From: Planctomycetaceae bacterium
GTDB lineage: Bacteria > Planctomycetota > Planctomycetia > Pirellulales > Lacipirellulaceae
Assembly: GCA_002713555.1 (NCBI GenBank)
Contig: PATG01000119.1
Span: 1-13,084 of the forward strand
DNA length: 13,084 nt
Direction: 5' to 3'
Below, in pieces: positions 5,757 through 13,084 of the stretch. The notes under the pieces were generated by a model that saw only the letters and a program-made list of their open reading frames with translations, was not told the DNA's origin and did not search any database. The first letter of the stretch is position 1, and each line of letters begins with the position of its first letter. The position numbers and the translations under genes were made by a program.

Positions 5757-7598
5757 CTAGGATCCCAGGTCGACGCGCTCAAACTTGGTCCTGAGATTGA
5801 ACATTTCTTTTTCGGATTGCAAGCCAAAGCGGACAGTAGTTTCAGGGTCAGGGTTGTTGGGATTGTAGTGCGAATTGTCAAAGTGCGCTACGCTGTAGAG
5901 GGCGTCTCCTGCTCGCAAGGCAATGGGCTGGTGAAATTCGTAAGTCCGTTGCCAGTTAAAATCGTAGGCAGGGATTTTAAGCACCAGCTGATGCTCCGCT
6001 TCGGGGGTGCCCGGATTGTGGACTTTGTAGAGTGTGAAATCTTTGCCCCGGAAGTGCATGTGCGGAGCGAGTGCGTGGATTTTCACGTCCGTTTTGAATT
6101 GGTAGTAGCACGTTTTTTCATAATGCATGTCATGGGGACGAATGCGTATGTCTTTGCGATTGAAAACCTGGGTTTCAAGTAGGTGCAAGGGTTTTTTCTT
6201 TGCCCAGATTATGCCCAGTTGGGATTGGTCCGGTTCTTCTTCGCGCCCTGTGGGGGTGTAGTGCATTTCGAAATAGATATCATGTTTTGCCGGCAATCGG
6301 AGGGCATAGTCATCCGGGTAGACGTGCGCATTGAAAGGGTCTCCCGGGATGTAGTCGCCCAGTTTTTTGATTTTTTCGCCCGTCAGGCCATAGAGTTTGA
6401 GCAGCATTTGGTTGGGTGTTAAATCCTCCATGCTCGAACTTCCAATGATAGCGCCCATGTGATGCACGACTGCGCGATTGCCGGGTCGTAGTTCGACGGC
6501 ACGTACATAGCGATCTTCAGAAAAGTTTGCCGGAATGCGATAGTAATGGTATTGATCAAAGCGATCAGTGGGGACTTTATACGGTTTGGGCATCTGAAAC
6601 ACGAGATCGGGCGTGCCTATCTGCCATTGATCGACAGCATGACGTTCCATGGGTGTGGGAGCATCGGCCGGATCGCCCACGGGGCAGTCCCTATCGACCC
6701 AAGCACGGAATTGCTGGATCTCCTCCTCACTGAGCCGTATGTCACCTTTGAGCCCATCCTTAAAGTGCTCCAAATCCGTGCTGGCATGCCATGGAGGCAT
6801 CAGTCGGTTTTCAATGCGACTTAGCATCACTTGGCTCATGGAAGCGACTGTTTCGTAAGTGTCAAAGGCTGCAAATAGCATGGCGCCAGGTTCGCCCTCG
6901 CGATGGCACTCAATACAGCTGCGTTCAAGTATCCGTCGGATATCTTTGTGATAGGTGACGTTCTTGTAATCACTCAGGTCGTAGAAACGTTGGTGGGCAA
7001 TTTTGCAACCTGAAGGTGCCGTTTCTTCCAGCGGGGCTGGGAGGTCTTGTCGTAAGCTTTCTAGAGCATCGGCAAGAAAATCATGGTTTTGTTTATTGAT
7101 GCCACCACCAAACCAGGTGCCGTCGACTTGACCCCGATAGTGCACTCGAGATTCGGTATGTCCTGCCCGCGTATCAAGCACGACAACACTGGGAGTCGTT
7201 GTCATCCCTAGCTGCTGGTACCATGGGTTTTCGTGATCGTCTTTGAAAATGGGAAAACGAATATCCGCGTCCACAGCGTACTCAGATATTTCAGACAGGT
7301 TGTCCATGCTGTTGGGGAATAGGGCAATGAACTGGATGCCGTCTTTGTCGTATTGATGTTGCAGTTGGTTGAGCGTTGGTATCAGGCGTTTGGCCAAAGG
7401 ACAAATAGTCGAAAACGTGACCACAACCAGGCCCCGGCTCTTTTTGGAGGGGTAGTTGTAATTGAGTTGCTCAGGTGACCACGTATCGCCCCATCTGCCG
7501 GTAAGTACTGGGGTGCCGGCCCAGGAAGTGCCAAGCGTAACAACCGTCATCAACAATACAATCGTAACACGAGTTGGTTTCTGTCTGAGAAATGCCAT
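5757..7598 (-). CDS. Secreted redoxin / c-type heme / copper type II monooxygenase-like multidomain protein
   Basis: 613 residues. A signal peptide is evident at about 1-28 (hydrophobic VTIVLLMTVVTLGTSWAG). A thioredoxin-fold redoxin domain follows (about 35-185) with TFSTICPLAKR, where C66 is the likely active cysteine, and a cis-Pro-type segment TTTPSVVVL. Next comes a single heme c site, C228-x-x-C231-H232, with M267 in RLMPPWHA as candidate distal ligand. From about 330 there is a copper type II ascorbate-dependent monooxygenase-like pair of beta domains with candidate copper ligands H379-H380 (VVHHMG), H446 (FEMHYTPTG) and H513/H515 (APHMHFRGKDF). I associate this order of domains with planctomycetes. 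It should act in the periplasm or paryphoplasm as a redox enzyme; no substrate is evident. It is transcribed divergently from the next gene (104-base gap) and converges on the ebo-like set. Confidence 0.85.
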   Translation of the reverse strand: MAFLRQKPTRVTIVLLMTVVTLGTSWAGTPVLTGRWGDTWSPEQLNYNYPSKKSRGLVVVTFSTICPLAKRLIPTLNQLQHQYDKDGIQFIALFPNSMDNLSEISEYAVDADIRFPIFKDDHENPWYQQLGMTTTPSVVVLDTRAGHTESRVHYRGQVDGTWFGGGINKQNHDFLADALESLRQDLPAPLEETAPSGCKIAHQRFYDLSDYKNVTYHKDIRRILERSCIECHREGEPGAMLFAAFDTYETVASMSQVMLSRIENRLMPPWHASTDLEHFKDGLKGDIRLSEEEIQQFRAWVDRDCPVGDPADAPTPMERHAVDQWQIGTPDLVFQMPKPYKVPTDRFDQYHYYRIPANFSEDRYVRAVELRPGNRAVVHHMGAIIGSSSMEDLTPNQMLLKLYGLTGEKIKKLGDYIPGDPFNAHVYPDDYALRLPAKHDIYFEMHYTPTGREEEPDQSQLGIIWAKKKPLHLLETQVFNRKDIRIRPHDMHYEKTCYYQFKTDVKIHALAPHMHFRGKDFTLYKVHNPGTPEAEHQLVLKIPAYDFNWQRTYEFHQPIALRAGDALYSVAHFDNSHYNPNNPDPETTVRFGLQSEKEMFNLRTKFERVDLGS

Positions 7599-7702
7599 GA
7601 CTGATCAGCACATCGGGGGGTCAAAACAACGAAAATAGCAGTAGATGGACTGCTTATTTTCAAGGGTAGTTCGCAAATGACCCTCGAAACGAGACTTTCC
7701 CC
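7599..7702. promoter_or_regulatory. Divergent intergenic region with presumed back-to-back promoters
   Basis: The 104 bases between the two divergent secreted-protein genes must hold both promoters unless one is leaderless. It is AT-richer in the middle (about 7625-7665). I see no convincing -35/-10 pair, operator or strong ribosome binding site on either strand. Confidence 0.35.
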
Positions 7703-9649
7703 TTGTTACCCCACCGAATTCTAACTCTGCTCCTGTTACAAACGGCCTTTTGGGGTCTATCTCCCAGGGCGACGCACGGGGAGGATCTGGCTGCGATTTT
7801 TGCAAATGCTGAAGATCGTTATGTGGAGCCTTCTGCGAATTGGCTGATAGATACCCGGCAGGCATTGCGTGTAGAAGTCGACCGCCTGAATGAAGCATTT
7901 GAGCAGGGGAATGGCTTGGATGCAGCCTATTGGAAAAAGCATCTGCATTGGCATCTGCTTGAAAAAAACCTGGTAGAGGTTGATGCCGAGGACCCGCGTC
8001 TGAGCGAAAAACTCAATGTTCGCGAAATTGCCTTGGTGCGACGCTGGCTCTTTTCAAATCGCCCTGGACTGGAGGGACCATTTTTTGCAAAGTTGCGTCC
8101 GTTGGTCGATGCCTATCTGGATGTAGTATTTACACATGCACAAGAGGATTTGCCTGCGCGATTCAAAGAAAAAATTGCTCTGGCTCGCCAACAATGCCAA
8201 TTGCTCCAGTGCGATCCCTCGGATACCCACGCAGCTGCCTTGGGTCGCACTTGTGGTTGGTTTGAACAGACACGCCAATTGCCACAAGAAGTTGCTGAGG
8301 TGCGTGCGCGTGCTTCGTATGCCAATGCTCAAATTCTGATCACCCATCCGCTCATTGGAAACCTGCTTGATATGCTGGCCGGCGAAATCGATCAATCCAT
8401 TCACATTGTCGACACGGCTCGAATTCCACCAAGTGGATTGCTGCAAAGAACGCGCCTCCTGAACTTAAGTGGTACCGCAAAAACAAACGGAAGTGTCGAA
8501 CTCGTGATGATTCCCAATGCGGAGATGGCCGAATTGAGCCTGGTTTACCAAGGTGAAGTCGAGGCAATCTGCAAAGCTGATGCGGGGCCGGTCGCAATCA
8601 ATATTTCTACCCAGGGGCCAGTAACGGCAAGAACTCCCATCTACGTAGGCCTGGAAGGCTTACAAAGTGGAGAGACCAGGGTGGAATCTCATGTGCGCGC
8701 TCGCATGACAGGCGTATCAGGGCGCAGCGAATTTTTACGACGTATTGCCAAGCGCAGAGCGAATGAACCTGCTTCAAAAGCAAGTATGTCGTCGAATTCT
8801 CGTGCCAAGACGGTTAGTGTGCTGGAAGAGCAAATGCAGGAGAATGTGTCCACAGCGATTGGAGAAATACGCGCAGAATCTAAGAACACGAAGAATTCGC
8901 TGGATGGTTTTGGTGATGTCTTGGCACCTGTGGTTCGTGAAGGTGCTGTGCCACATCTATTAGGTACCAAGAGCACAGCGAAGGGCGCTATCCTAGAGGT
9001 TCTGAGTGGGCGGCGTTTTCAGTGGGGTGCTCCCGTCCCCTGCCCACTTGCTGCTGAGGGTGGAGGTGTGGTTGCGCGTGTGCATGTCTCCTTCTTCAAT
9101 AATATGGCTGAGACAATCATGGCTGGCAAAACATTTACGGATGAGTACTTCATGAACTACGGCAAAATAATACAAGCCGAATTGCCAATTTCGCTCATGG
9201 TGCATAGTCGTTCGACACGATGGGCCGTCATAGCTGCCAAGCAGAGACCCCTTATCCTGCAAATACCCTCTGCCAACCGCTTTCATTTTACGCTCAATTT
9301 GCAAGGAACCAGGCTGGATGGAATCACACGCATGTCTCCCGTTTCAGCCAAGGTGGCCTACGAGCTGACACATAACGAATTCGGCGAATACCGGCTTGAG
9401 CGTGATGGAGAATTAGAGTTGCAGAGTGAATTGGACGACCAGGCTCAGGCATTTTTTCACAGCAGACTGAGTGCATTCTTTGCGCCTATTCTTGATGGTG
9501 GAGGCATCGTCATTCCTGATGGAGGAACACTGGGAAAGGTTGCCGAACTCGAAATACCAGAGGTGCAAGTTGATAGCAACTGGATCGTTCTCCAGGTAAA
9601 AGGCGTGGAGAAGATGTTTTTGGGTGCAATTCAAGATGCAAAGAAATAG
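7703..9649 (+). CDS. Secreted protein of unknown family (648 residues)
   Basis: The frame opens after a stop at 7667-7669, and the only start codon that keeps the leader is TTG 7703. It gives a good signal peptide (RILTLLLLQTAFWGLSPRATHG, cleavage near residue 26), which is why I accept TTG. Residues about 30-200 are charged and probably helical with a few cysteines (C165, C170, C184). Residues about 205-345 and 410-640 look beta-rich. A Ser/Lys/Glu-rich linker (about 350-400) separates them. No catalytic motif, heme motif or lipobox is recognisable. I know no named family for it; similar long exported proteins of unknown function are common in planctomycetes. It is divergent from the redoxin/copper protein and overlaps the end of the convergent cytidylyltransferase gene by 19 bases. 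Confidence 0.8.
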   Translation: MLPHRILTLLLLQTAFWGLSPRATHGEDLAAIFANAEDRYVEPSANWLIDTRQALRVEVDRLNEAFEQGNGLDAAYWKKHLHWHLLEKNLVEVDAEDPRLSEKLNVREIALVRRWLFSNRPGLEGPFFAKLRPLVDAYLDVVFTHAQEDLPARFKEKIALARQQCQLLQCDPSDTHAAALGRTCGWFEQTRQLPQEVAEVRARASYANAQILITHPLIGNLLDMLAGEIDQSIHIVDTARIPPSGLLQRTRLLNLSGTAKTNGSVELVMIPNAEMAELSLVYQGEVEAICKADAGPVAINISTQGPVTARTPIYVGLEGLQSGETRVESHVRARMTGVSGRSEFLRRIAKRRANEPASKASMSSNSRAKTVSVLEEQMQENVSTAIGEIRAESKNTKNSLDGFGDVLAPVVREGAVPHLLGTKSTAKGAILEVLSGRRFQWGAPVPCPLAAEGGGVVARVHVSFFNNMAETIMAGKTFTDEYFMNYGKIIQAELPISLMVHSRSTRWAVIAAKQRPLILQIPSANRFHFTLNLQGTRLDGITRMSPVSAKVAYELTHNEFGEYRLERDGELELQSELDDQAQAFFHSRLSAFFAPILDGGGIVIPDGGTLGKVAELEIPEVQVDSNWIVLQVKGVEKMFLGAIQDAKK

Positions 9650-10572
9650 CTGGTAACGTGATAGAACACGGGTGCCGCAAAACATACGGCATCGATACGG
9701 TTGAGTACCCCACCGTGTCCTTCGATGAGTGTGCCGGAGGCGTCTTCCCCACGGTCGCGTTTGATAGCAGCCATTGTGAGAGCACCCGCTGAGGCCATAA
9801 TGGCAATTAAAAAGGACATGGCTCCTGCTTGCCACCATGCGGTAAACGGCGTCGCCCAATAGAGCGTCAATCCAAGAACAGCTGTGGTCGTTGCCCCTAC
9901 CAAAACTCCTTCCCACGTGCGCGAGTCATCCACTGCCGGAACAATGACGTGCTTGCCGAAGAGGCGACTGCCAATAAACTGGAGAAGCTCTGCAAAGAGC
10001 ACCATGGTGATGAAGTAAAAAAGTAGTCGTGCATTTCCATACGTACCGTCCGTGTGCTCGCAATCAATAAAAAGCAGAGCGGGCGCAAAACTTAAGCAAT
10101 AGACACAGATAAGCAGTCCAAATTGAATTTTGGCCACGCGTTCCAGGAAGCGGTGATGATCTCCCGAAATGGCTACGCGAGCTGCAATGAAAAGGAAAGC
10201 ATAGACCGGTATGAGGATGCTGTAAAATGAATAGAAATTGTATGCCACCAGCACAAACTGCATGGGTGTGAAGAAGAAAAAGACCCAGAAGAGTGCTCGG
10301 TGGTCGCCGGCACGTGTTGGAGTTAGTGTGATGAATTCACGCAGGGCCCAGAAAGACAAGAAGCCAAACAACACGACCGTCAGTTTTGGTTGAAAGAAAG
10401 CCAGTCCTAGCACGACACTAAAAAACCACCAGGCTTGCACACGGCTGTTGAAAGCTTTTACCGTTCGCTGGTCCAGTCCCAGGCTGTCCTGTCGACGAAG
10501 CCATTGACCTGCAAAGGTAGCTGCGGCCAATAAACCCAACACAGTACTCAGTAATGCCCAGTCTTTGATCAT
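9631..10572 (-). CDS. Phosphatidate cytidylyltransferase-like membrane protein (CdsA/YnbB type) with altered signature
   Basis: 313 residues from ATG 10570-10572, with about eight hydrophobic segments, typical of CDP-diacylglycerol synthases that convert phosphatidate and CTP to CDP-diacylglycerol in the membrane. Family hallmarks are KRDRG (271-275), EGHGG (284-288) and the tail DAVCFAAPVFYHVTSYF. Several positions deviate: the invariant Lys-Asp after KR(x4) reads D277-A278; the Asp of GHGGxxDRxD is N291; the SPxKTWEG loop reads DDSRTWEG (215-222); and the preceding Asp region reads AELLQF. It follows the PlsC-type gene on the same strand after 204 bases, the usual pairing of consecutive phospholipid steps. 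It may be a diverged paralogue rather than the housekeeping enzyme. Confidence 0.8.
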   Translation of the reverse strand: MIKDWALLSTVLGLLAAATFAGQWLRRQDSLGLDQRTVKAFNSRVQAWWFFSVVLGLAFFQPKLTVVLFGFLSFWALREFITLTPTRAGDHRALFWVFFFFTPMQFVLVAYNFYSFYSILIPVYAFLFIAARVAISGDHHRFLERVAKIQFGLLICVYCLSFAPALLFIDCEHTDGTYGNARLLFYFITMVLFAELLQFIGSRLFGKHVIVPAVDDSRTWEGVLVGATTTAVLGLTLYWATPFTAWWQAGAMSFLIAIMASAGALTMAAIKRDRGEDASGTLIEGHGGVLNRIDAVCFAAPVFYHVTSYFFAS

Positions 10573-10776
10573 TGCGTATGTGATTGGTGCTTGTAAAAAA
10601 ACTAGCGAGAAACCTTGACCATGCTTGTTTGAAAATCCGTGAAGGCGTCCAAGCGAGCGAACTCACCTAAGATATCTAATTCTATTCCTCGGGCGTATTT
10701 TTTTTTCGTAAAAAATAAAGTTTTGAAGTGGTTTCAGGATGGGCAAGTGAGGGGGACCCAGTCGTTTGTAGCCCTA
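10573..10776 (-). other. Gap between acyltransferase and cytidylyltransferase genes, with an AT-only inverted repeat
   Basis: These 204 bases separate two co-oriented genes. They hold a run of nine T (10698-10706) in which TATTTTTT faces AAAAAATA across a six-base loop. It could be an AT-rich promoter element for the downstream gene or a weak terminator for the upstream one. I see no gene here. Confidence 0.3.
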
Positions 10777-11379
10777 TTATTGGTTTCTAAGATTGACCAC
10801 AGCTTCTCGGGCACGGGCCAGGAATTCAGTTTTTGGCTCTCCCGCCTCCAACCAAATCGGCGGACCAAATGTGAGTGAAGAAAGTAGTGGCACTGGCAAA
10901 AACTCTCCTCGTGGTAAAATGCGATTCATGTTGTTGATATGCACAGGTATCAATTCAAGCTCGGGACATTTTTTGCTGAGATAATACAGTCCACTCTTAA
11001 ATTCTCCAATTCCTTCTCCGGGGCTGCGCCCTCCTTCCGGAAACAGGATGAGCGAATGCGTGTCGCGTATTTCGCGAAGCATCAGATCGACAGGACTTTG
11101 ATGGACCTTGATCTCTTTGCGATCAATCAACAGGGCATTGAATACACGGTGGAGGTGTCTGCGTACAAACCCATTTTCCCAATAGTCTTTGGCCGCTATG
11201 GGGCGCGTCAAACGGCGCACTTCGGTGGGTAGTGCTGACCACACCAGCACAACATCCAGATGACTGGTGTGGTTCGCAAAGTAGACCCGCTGGCACGTAT
11301 CGGGTTGGCAATCGACCCAGCGCACACTGACCCCACTGATAAAGCGCGCAGTCCAGGTGAGTAGGGTCTCAGTGATCAT
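10777..11379 (-). CDS. 1-acyl-sn-glycerol-3-phosphate acyltransferase-like protein (PlsC/LPLAT family)
   Basis: 200 residues from ATG 11377-11379. All four acyltransferase motifs are present: NHTSHLD with the catalytic H37-x4-D42, ALLIDR (83-87) as motif II, FPEGGRSP (113-120) as motif III, and LIPVHI (143-148) as motif IV. The family transfers an acyl group to lysophosphatidate, or sometimes another lyso-acceptor, to make phosphatidate at the membrane. It is shorter than typical PlsC (about 240) because the N-terminal hydrophobic region is only a stub. It is upstream of, and co-oriented with, the CdsA-like gene, which would use its product. A 16-bp perfect palindrome lies about 30 bases before the start codon and may regulate it. 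Substrate specificity cannot be read. Confidence 0.87.
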   Translation of the reverse strand: MITETLLTWTARFISGVSVRWVDCQPDTCQRVYFANHTSHLDVVLVWSALPTEVRRLTRPIAAKDYWENGFVRRHLHRVFNALLIDRKEIKVHQSPVDLMLREIRDTHSLILFPEGGRSPGEGIGEFKSGLYYLSKKCPELELIPVHINNMNRILPRGEFLPVPLLSSLTFGPPIWLEAGEPKTEFLARAREAVVNLRNQ

Positions 11380-11409
11380 GCATTCCAGAGATGGCGCAAG
11401 TAGGGCTAT

Positions 11410-11425
11410 CTAGAACCGGTTCTAG
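11410..11425. promoter_or_regulatory. 16-bp perfect palindrome, possible operator
   Basis: CTAGAACCGGTTCTAG is its own reverse complement over 16 bases. It sits 31 bases upstream of the acyltransferase start codon, in noncoding sequence where a dimeric repressor could block initiation. No T tract follows it in the direction of either flanking gene, so a terminator is less likely. The binding protein is unknown. Confidence 0.45.
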
Positions 11426-11600
11426 GCATTCTCTATATTATCCATGTTTGGGTAGATTTAGTAGTCCGGGATAATCCGCTTTTGCCCAAGTCCGCTGAAT
11501 TCACATATTCCTCCGAATCGGCTGCGGAAGACAAGGGTAGGCCGACCGGCTAGGCTGGACTCTGGCTGAGGGAGAGGCGTTTTTTTGAGGTGTGGATTCT

Positions 11601-12416
11601 TTACAGAAGAGATTTGTACCCGGCAATCATTGATTTGAGCGACCTTTGTTCGATCACTGCCTCACGGTCCTGATGGCCAAATTGGGCACAGATTTCGGCA
11701 TTTTCGAGCAATTCCAGAACTCCGTCAGCGTAGCTCCTGGTATCTCCGGGCGCAAACAGCAGGCCCGTTTTGCCATGTGCAATCGTCTCGGGCACCGAAC
11801 CCACTTCAGCCGATATAACGGGTACGCTGCAGCTAAGTGCTTCTAAGATCGACACAGGGCTGGCCTCGTTGTACGAAGTAAGTGTCAGGACATCAAGCGA
11901 TTGGAGTATTTCGGGAATATCCGAGCGAGAGCCTAGGAAATGGATTGCAGGAGCAATTCCCAGGTCCTGAGTCAGCGTTTCTAGTTTTAGGTGACTGGGT
12001 CCATCACCAATTATGAGAAATCGCGTTTCGGGTACTTGTTTCAAAATCTGTTGAGCACCCTCCAAAAATAATTCATGGTTCTTTTCAGGTCGTAAGGCTG
12101 CCAGGATTCACACCACGGGGGTAACCGTTGGACTCCACTCCTTGGCATTGAAGAAAGCAAGTCCTTCGAAATTGTCCGCTTGAGACAATATGCGATCACT
12201 TGCGGGTCGACAAAATCCTCAGGCTACTTGAATATCTCAGGTAAACCTTTCTGGATAGGTTGTCCTTGTTCGGTAGGATAATGGATGCGGCAAATACGTG
12301 AGCTGCTTAAGGTCTGGCGGATGGATCCCTGTGTCTGGCTTACGTTTGTTGCAAAAATCGCTGCCGGGGTGGGCAGCCGATGTTCTTCTTTCTCGCACTC
12401 CGTTATAGTGGTGCTT
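11601..12416 (-). pseudogene. Decayed GT4-family (GT-B fold) glycosyltransferase remnant
   Basis: The 3' part (12107 down to 11601) encodes a clear GT4 C-terminal domain: ILAALRPEKNHELFLEG, FLIIGDGP, IHFLGSRSDIPEILQSLDV, the donor-binding segment NEASPVSILEALSCSVPVI, and GKTGLLFAPGD. The LRPEKN segment continues upstream of any start codon but hits an in-frame TGA at 12108-12110, and another at 12219-12221. Further upstream, a different frame (TAG at 12224-12226) reads IFATNVSQTQGSIRQTL and SRICRIHYPTE, which looks like the preceding GT region and implies a frameshift. GT4 proteins are about 370-400 residues. Only about 270 codons fit before the divergent gene at 12417, so the N-terminal domain is missing too. 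The translatable C-terminal piece is not expected to work alone. Sequencing error could explain part of the damage. Confidence 0.7.
12404..12409 (+). promoter_or_regulatory. Possible -10 element for a near-leaderless transcript
   Basis: TATAGT ends 7 bases before the ATG at 12417, so transcription would begin at about the start codon. No ribosome binding site precedes that ATG, which fits a leaderless message, but no clear -35 box is seen. Confidence 0.25.
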
Positions 12417-13084
12417 ATGAAAAAGCGTCACGTAATTTGCCTGGTAGTTGATGGTCTGCGCGCTTCGGCACTAGGCACCTACGGCAATACTAGTTTTCCG
12501 ACACCCCAGTTGGATGCGATGGCTAGTCGTTCTTTGGTGGTCGACTGGCTGTGGGCCGATTCTCCATTGCTGGATGGTTTTTATCGCAGTGTGTGGCAAG
12601 GGCAGCATGCCTTGAGGCAAGCACAAGTAAAAGATCATCTTATCCAACAACTTGCAGACGTTGGTGTGCAGCAGTGGTTGATTTCAGACGACACGTGGCT
12701 TACTTCGCAAAGCATTGCCCTTCCCTTTGACAAAACATTGCTTTTAGAAACAGTTGCCAGCCAGTCGGCAGAAACCATCGAGGACGCAGGCATGGCACAG
12801 CTGTTTTATGAAGTTGTGTTGCATCTTGAAGAATGGCGAAATCTTGTTGAACAAGATGAATCGAGCATGCTTTGGTTCCACACGAGCGGGCTCATGGGGC
12901 CCTGGGATGCCCCCATTGCACTCCGCCAATCTCTGCTGGACGAAGCGGATCCTGACCCACTTGAATTTGTCAATGCGCCTGGCGAGTTGCGGGATCTTGA
13001 TGATCCAGACGAAATTTATGCGCATCGCATTGCCTATGCGGCGCAGATGGCAGTACTGGATACTTGTGTGGGAGCATTCATGCA
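12417..13084 (+). CDS. Sulfatase-like / alkaline phosphatase superfamily protein, 3' end off window
   Basis: An open frame from ATG 12417 runs off the window with 222 codons and no stop. The N-terminus VICLVVDGLRASALGTYGN, with D12 as the expected metal ligand, followed by FPTPQLDAMASRS, is the classic sulfatase opening. The next landmark, where sulfatases have C/S-x-P-S-R and LLTG, reads D53-G-F-Y-R57-SVWQG, so the formylglycine-forming Cys or Ser is absent. Further on WFHTSGLMGPWDAP resembles the sulfatase segment with a His and GPWD. No signal peptide is evident, so it is probably cytosolic. It may be a non-sulfatase hydrolase or transferase of the superfamily, or a catalytically inactive relative. 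The C-terminal metal ligands lie outside the window. Confidence 0.75.
   Translation, partial: MKKRHVICLVVDGLRASALGTYGNTSFPTPQLDAMASRSLVVDWLWADSPLLDGFYRSVWQGQHALRQAQVKDHLIQQLADVGVQQWLISDDTWLTSQSIALPFDKTLLLETVASQSAETIEDAGMAQLFYEVVLHLEEWRNLVEQDESSMLWFHTSGLMGPWDAPIALRQSLLDEADPDPLEFVNAPGELRDLDDPDEIYAHRIAYAAQMAVLDTCVGAFM

Noticed and set aside
5664..6422. Plus-strand open frames opposite the redoxin/copper protein gene (172 and 79 codons)
   Set aside because: They lie fully antisense to a well-supported gene and show no recognisable motif or start context; they are shadow frames.
9413..9916. Minus-strand 167-codon open frame
   Set aside because: It overlaps two better-supported genes in other frames and its translation shows no family feature.
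11580..11586. T tract as terminator of a plus-strand gene
   Set aside because: No plus-strand gene lies upstream and no GC-rich stem precedes the tract closely; it is on the wrong strand for the glycosyltransferase remnant.
12237..12431. Minus-strand 64-codon open frame
   Set aside because: Its translation is featureless and it covers the start of the sulfatase-like gene; another frame of the same region looks like glycosyltransferase remnant.

Overview
The window looks like chromosomal DNA of a planctomycete (probably Pirellulales-like), perhaps from a metagenome-derived genome. The reasons are the secreted redoxin / c-type heme / copper-monooxygenase protein, the large secreted protein of unknown family, weak or absent Shine-Dalgarno sites before most genes, GTG and TTG starts, and roughly mid-50s percent GC. 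This assignment is inferred from gene content, not from a marker gene.

Layout. (1) 1-1359 (+): one open frame that joins an AT-rich glycosyltransferase-like fragment (1 to about 414) to a class I SAM methyltransferase of the THUMP-like family (about 415-1359). It is either a recombination product or an assembly chimera. (2) 1427-5505 (+): a compact four-gene set of TIM-barrel isomerase, UbiA/EboC-type prenyltransferase, second TIM-barrel isomerase and EboF-like alkaline-phosphatase-superfamily protein. This resembles part of the 'ebo' cluster, which is linked to metabolite export in cyanobacteria and also found in pseudomonads and others, but with a different set of partners. (3) 5506-5756: a repeat-bearing gap between convergent genes. 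(4) 5757-7598 (-) and 7703-9649 (+): a divergent pair encoding the exported redoxin/heme/copper protein and an exported protein of unknown family. (5) 9631-11379 (-): a PlsC-type acyltransferase followed by a CdsA/YnbB-type cytidylyltransferase, consecutive steps of phospholipid synthesis, although the second lacks several signature residues. (6) 11601 to about 12416 (-): remnant of a GT4 glycosyltransferase with internal stops and a frameshift. (7) 12417 to the window end (+): start of a sulfatase-like protein without a recognisable nucleophile.

How the genes may work together. The eboC-centred set is the most system-like part: start/stop overlap, a 19-bp gap and a 47-bp gap suggest co-transcription. 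Its two metal-dependent TIM barrels, membrane prenyltransferase and phosphoesterase-fold protein could make, prenylate and process or move a small molecule across the membrane. The substrate cannot be read from the sequence.
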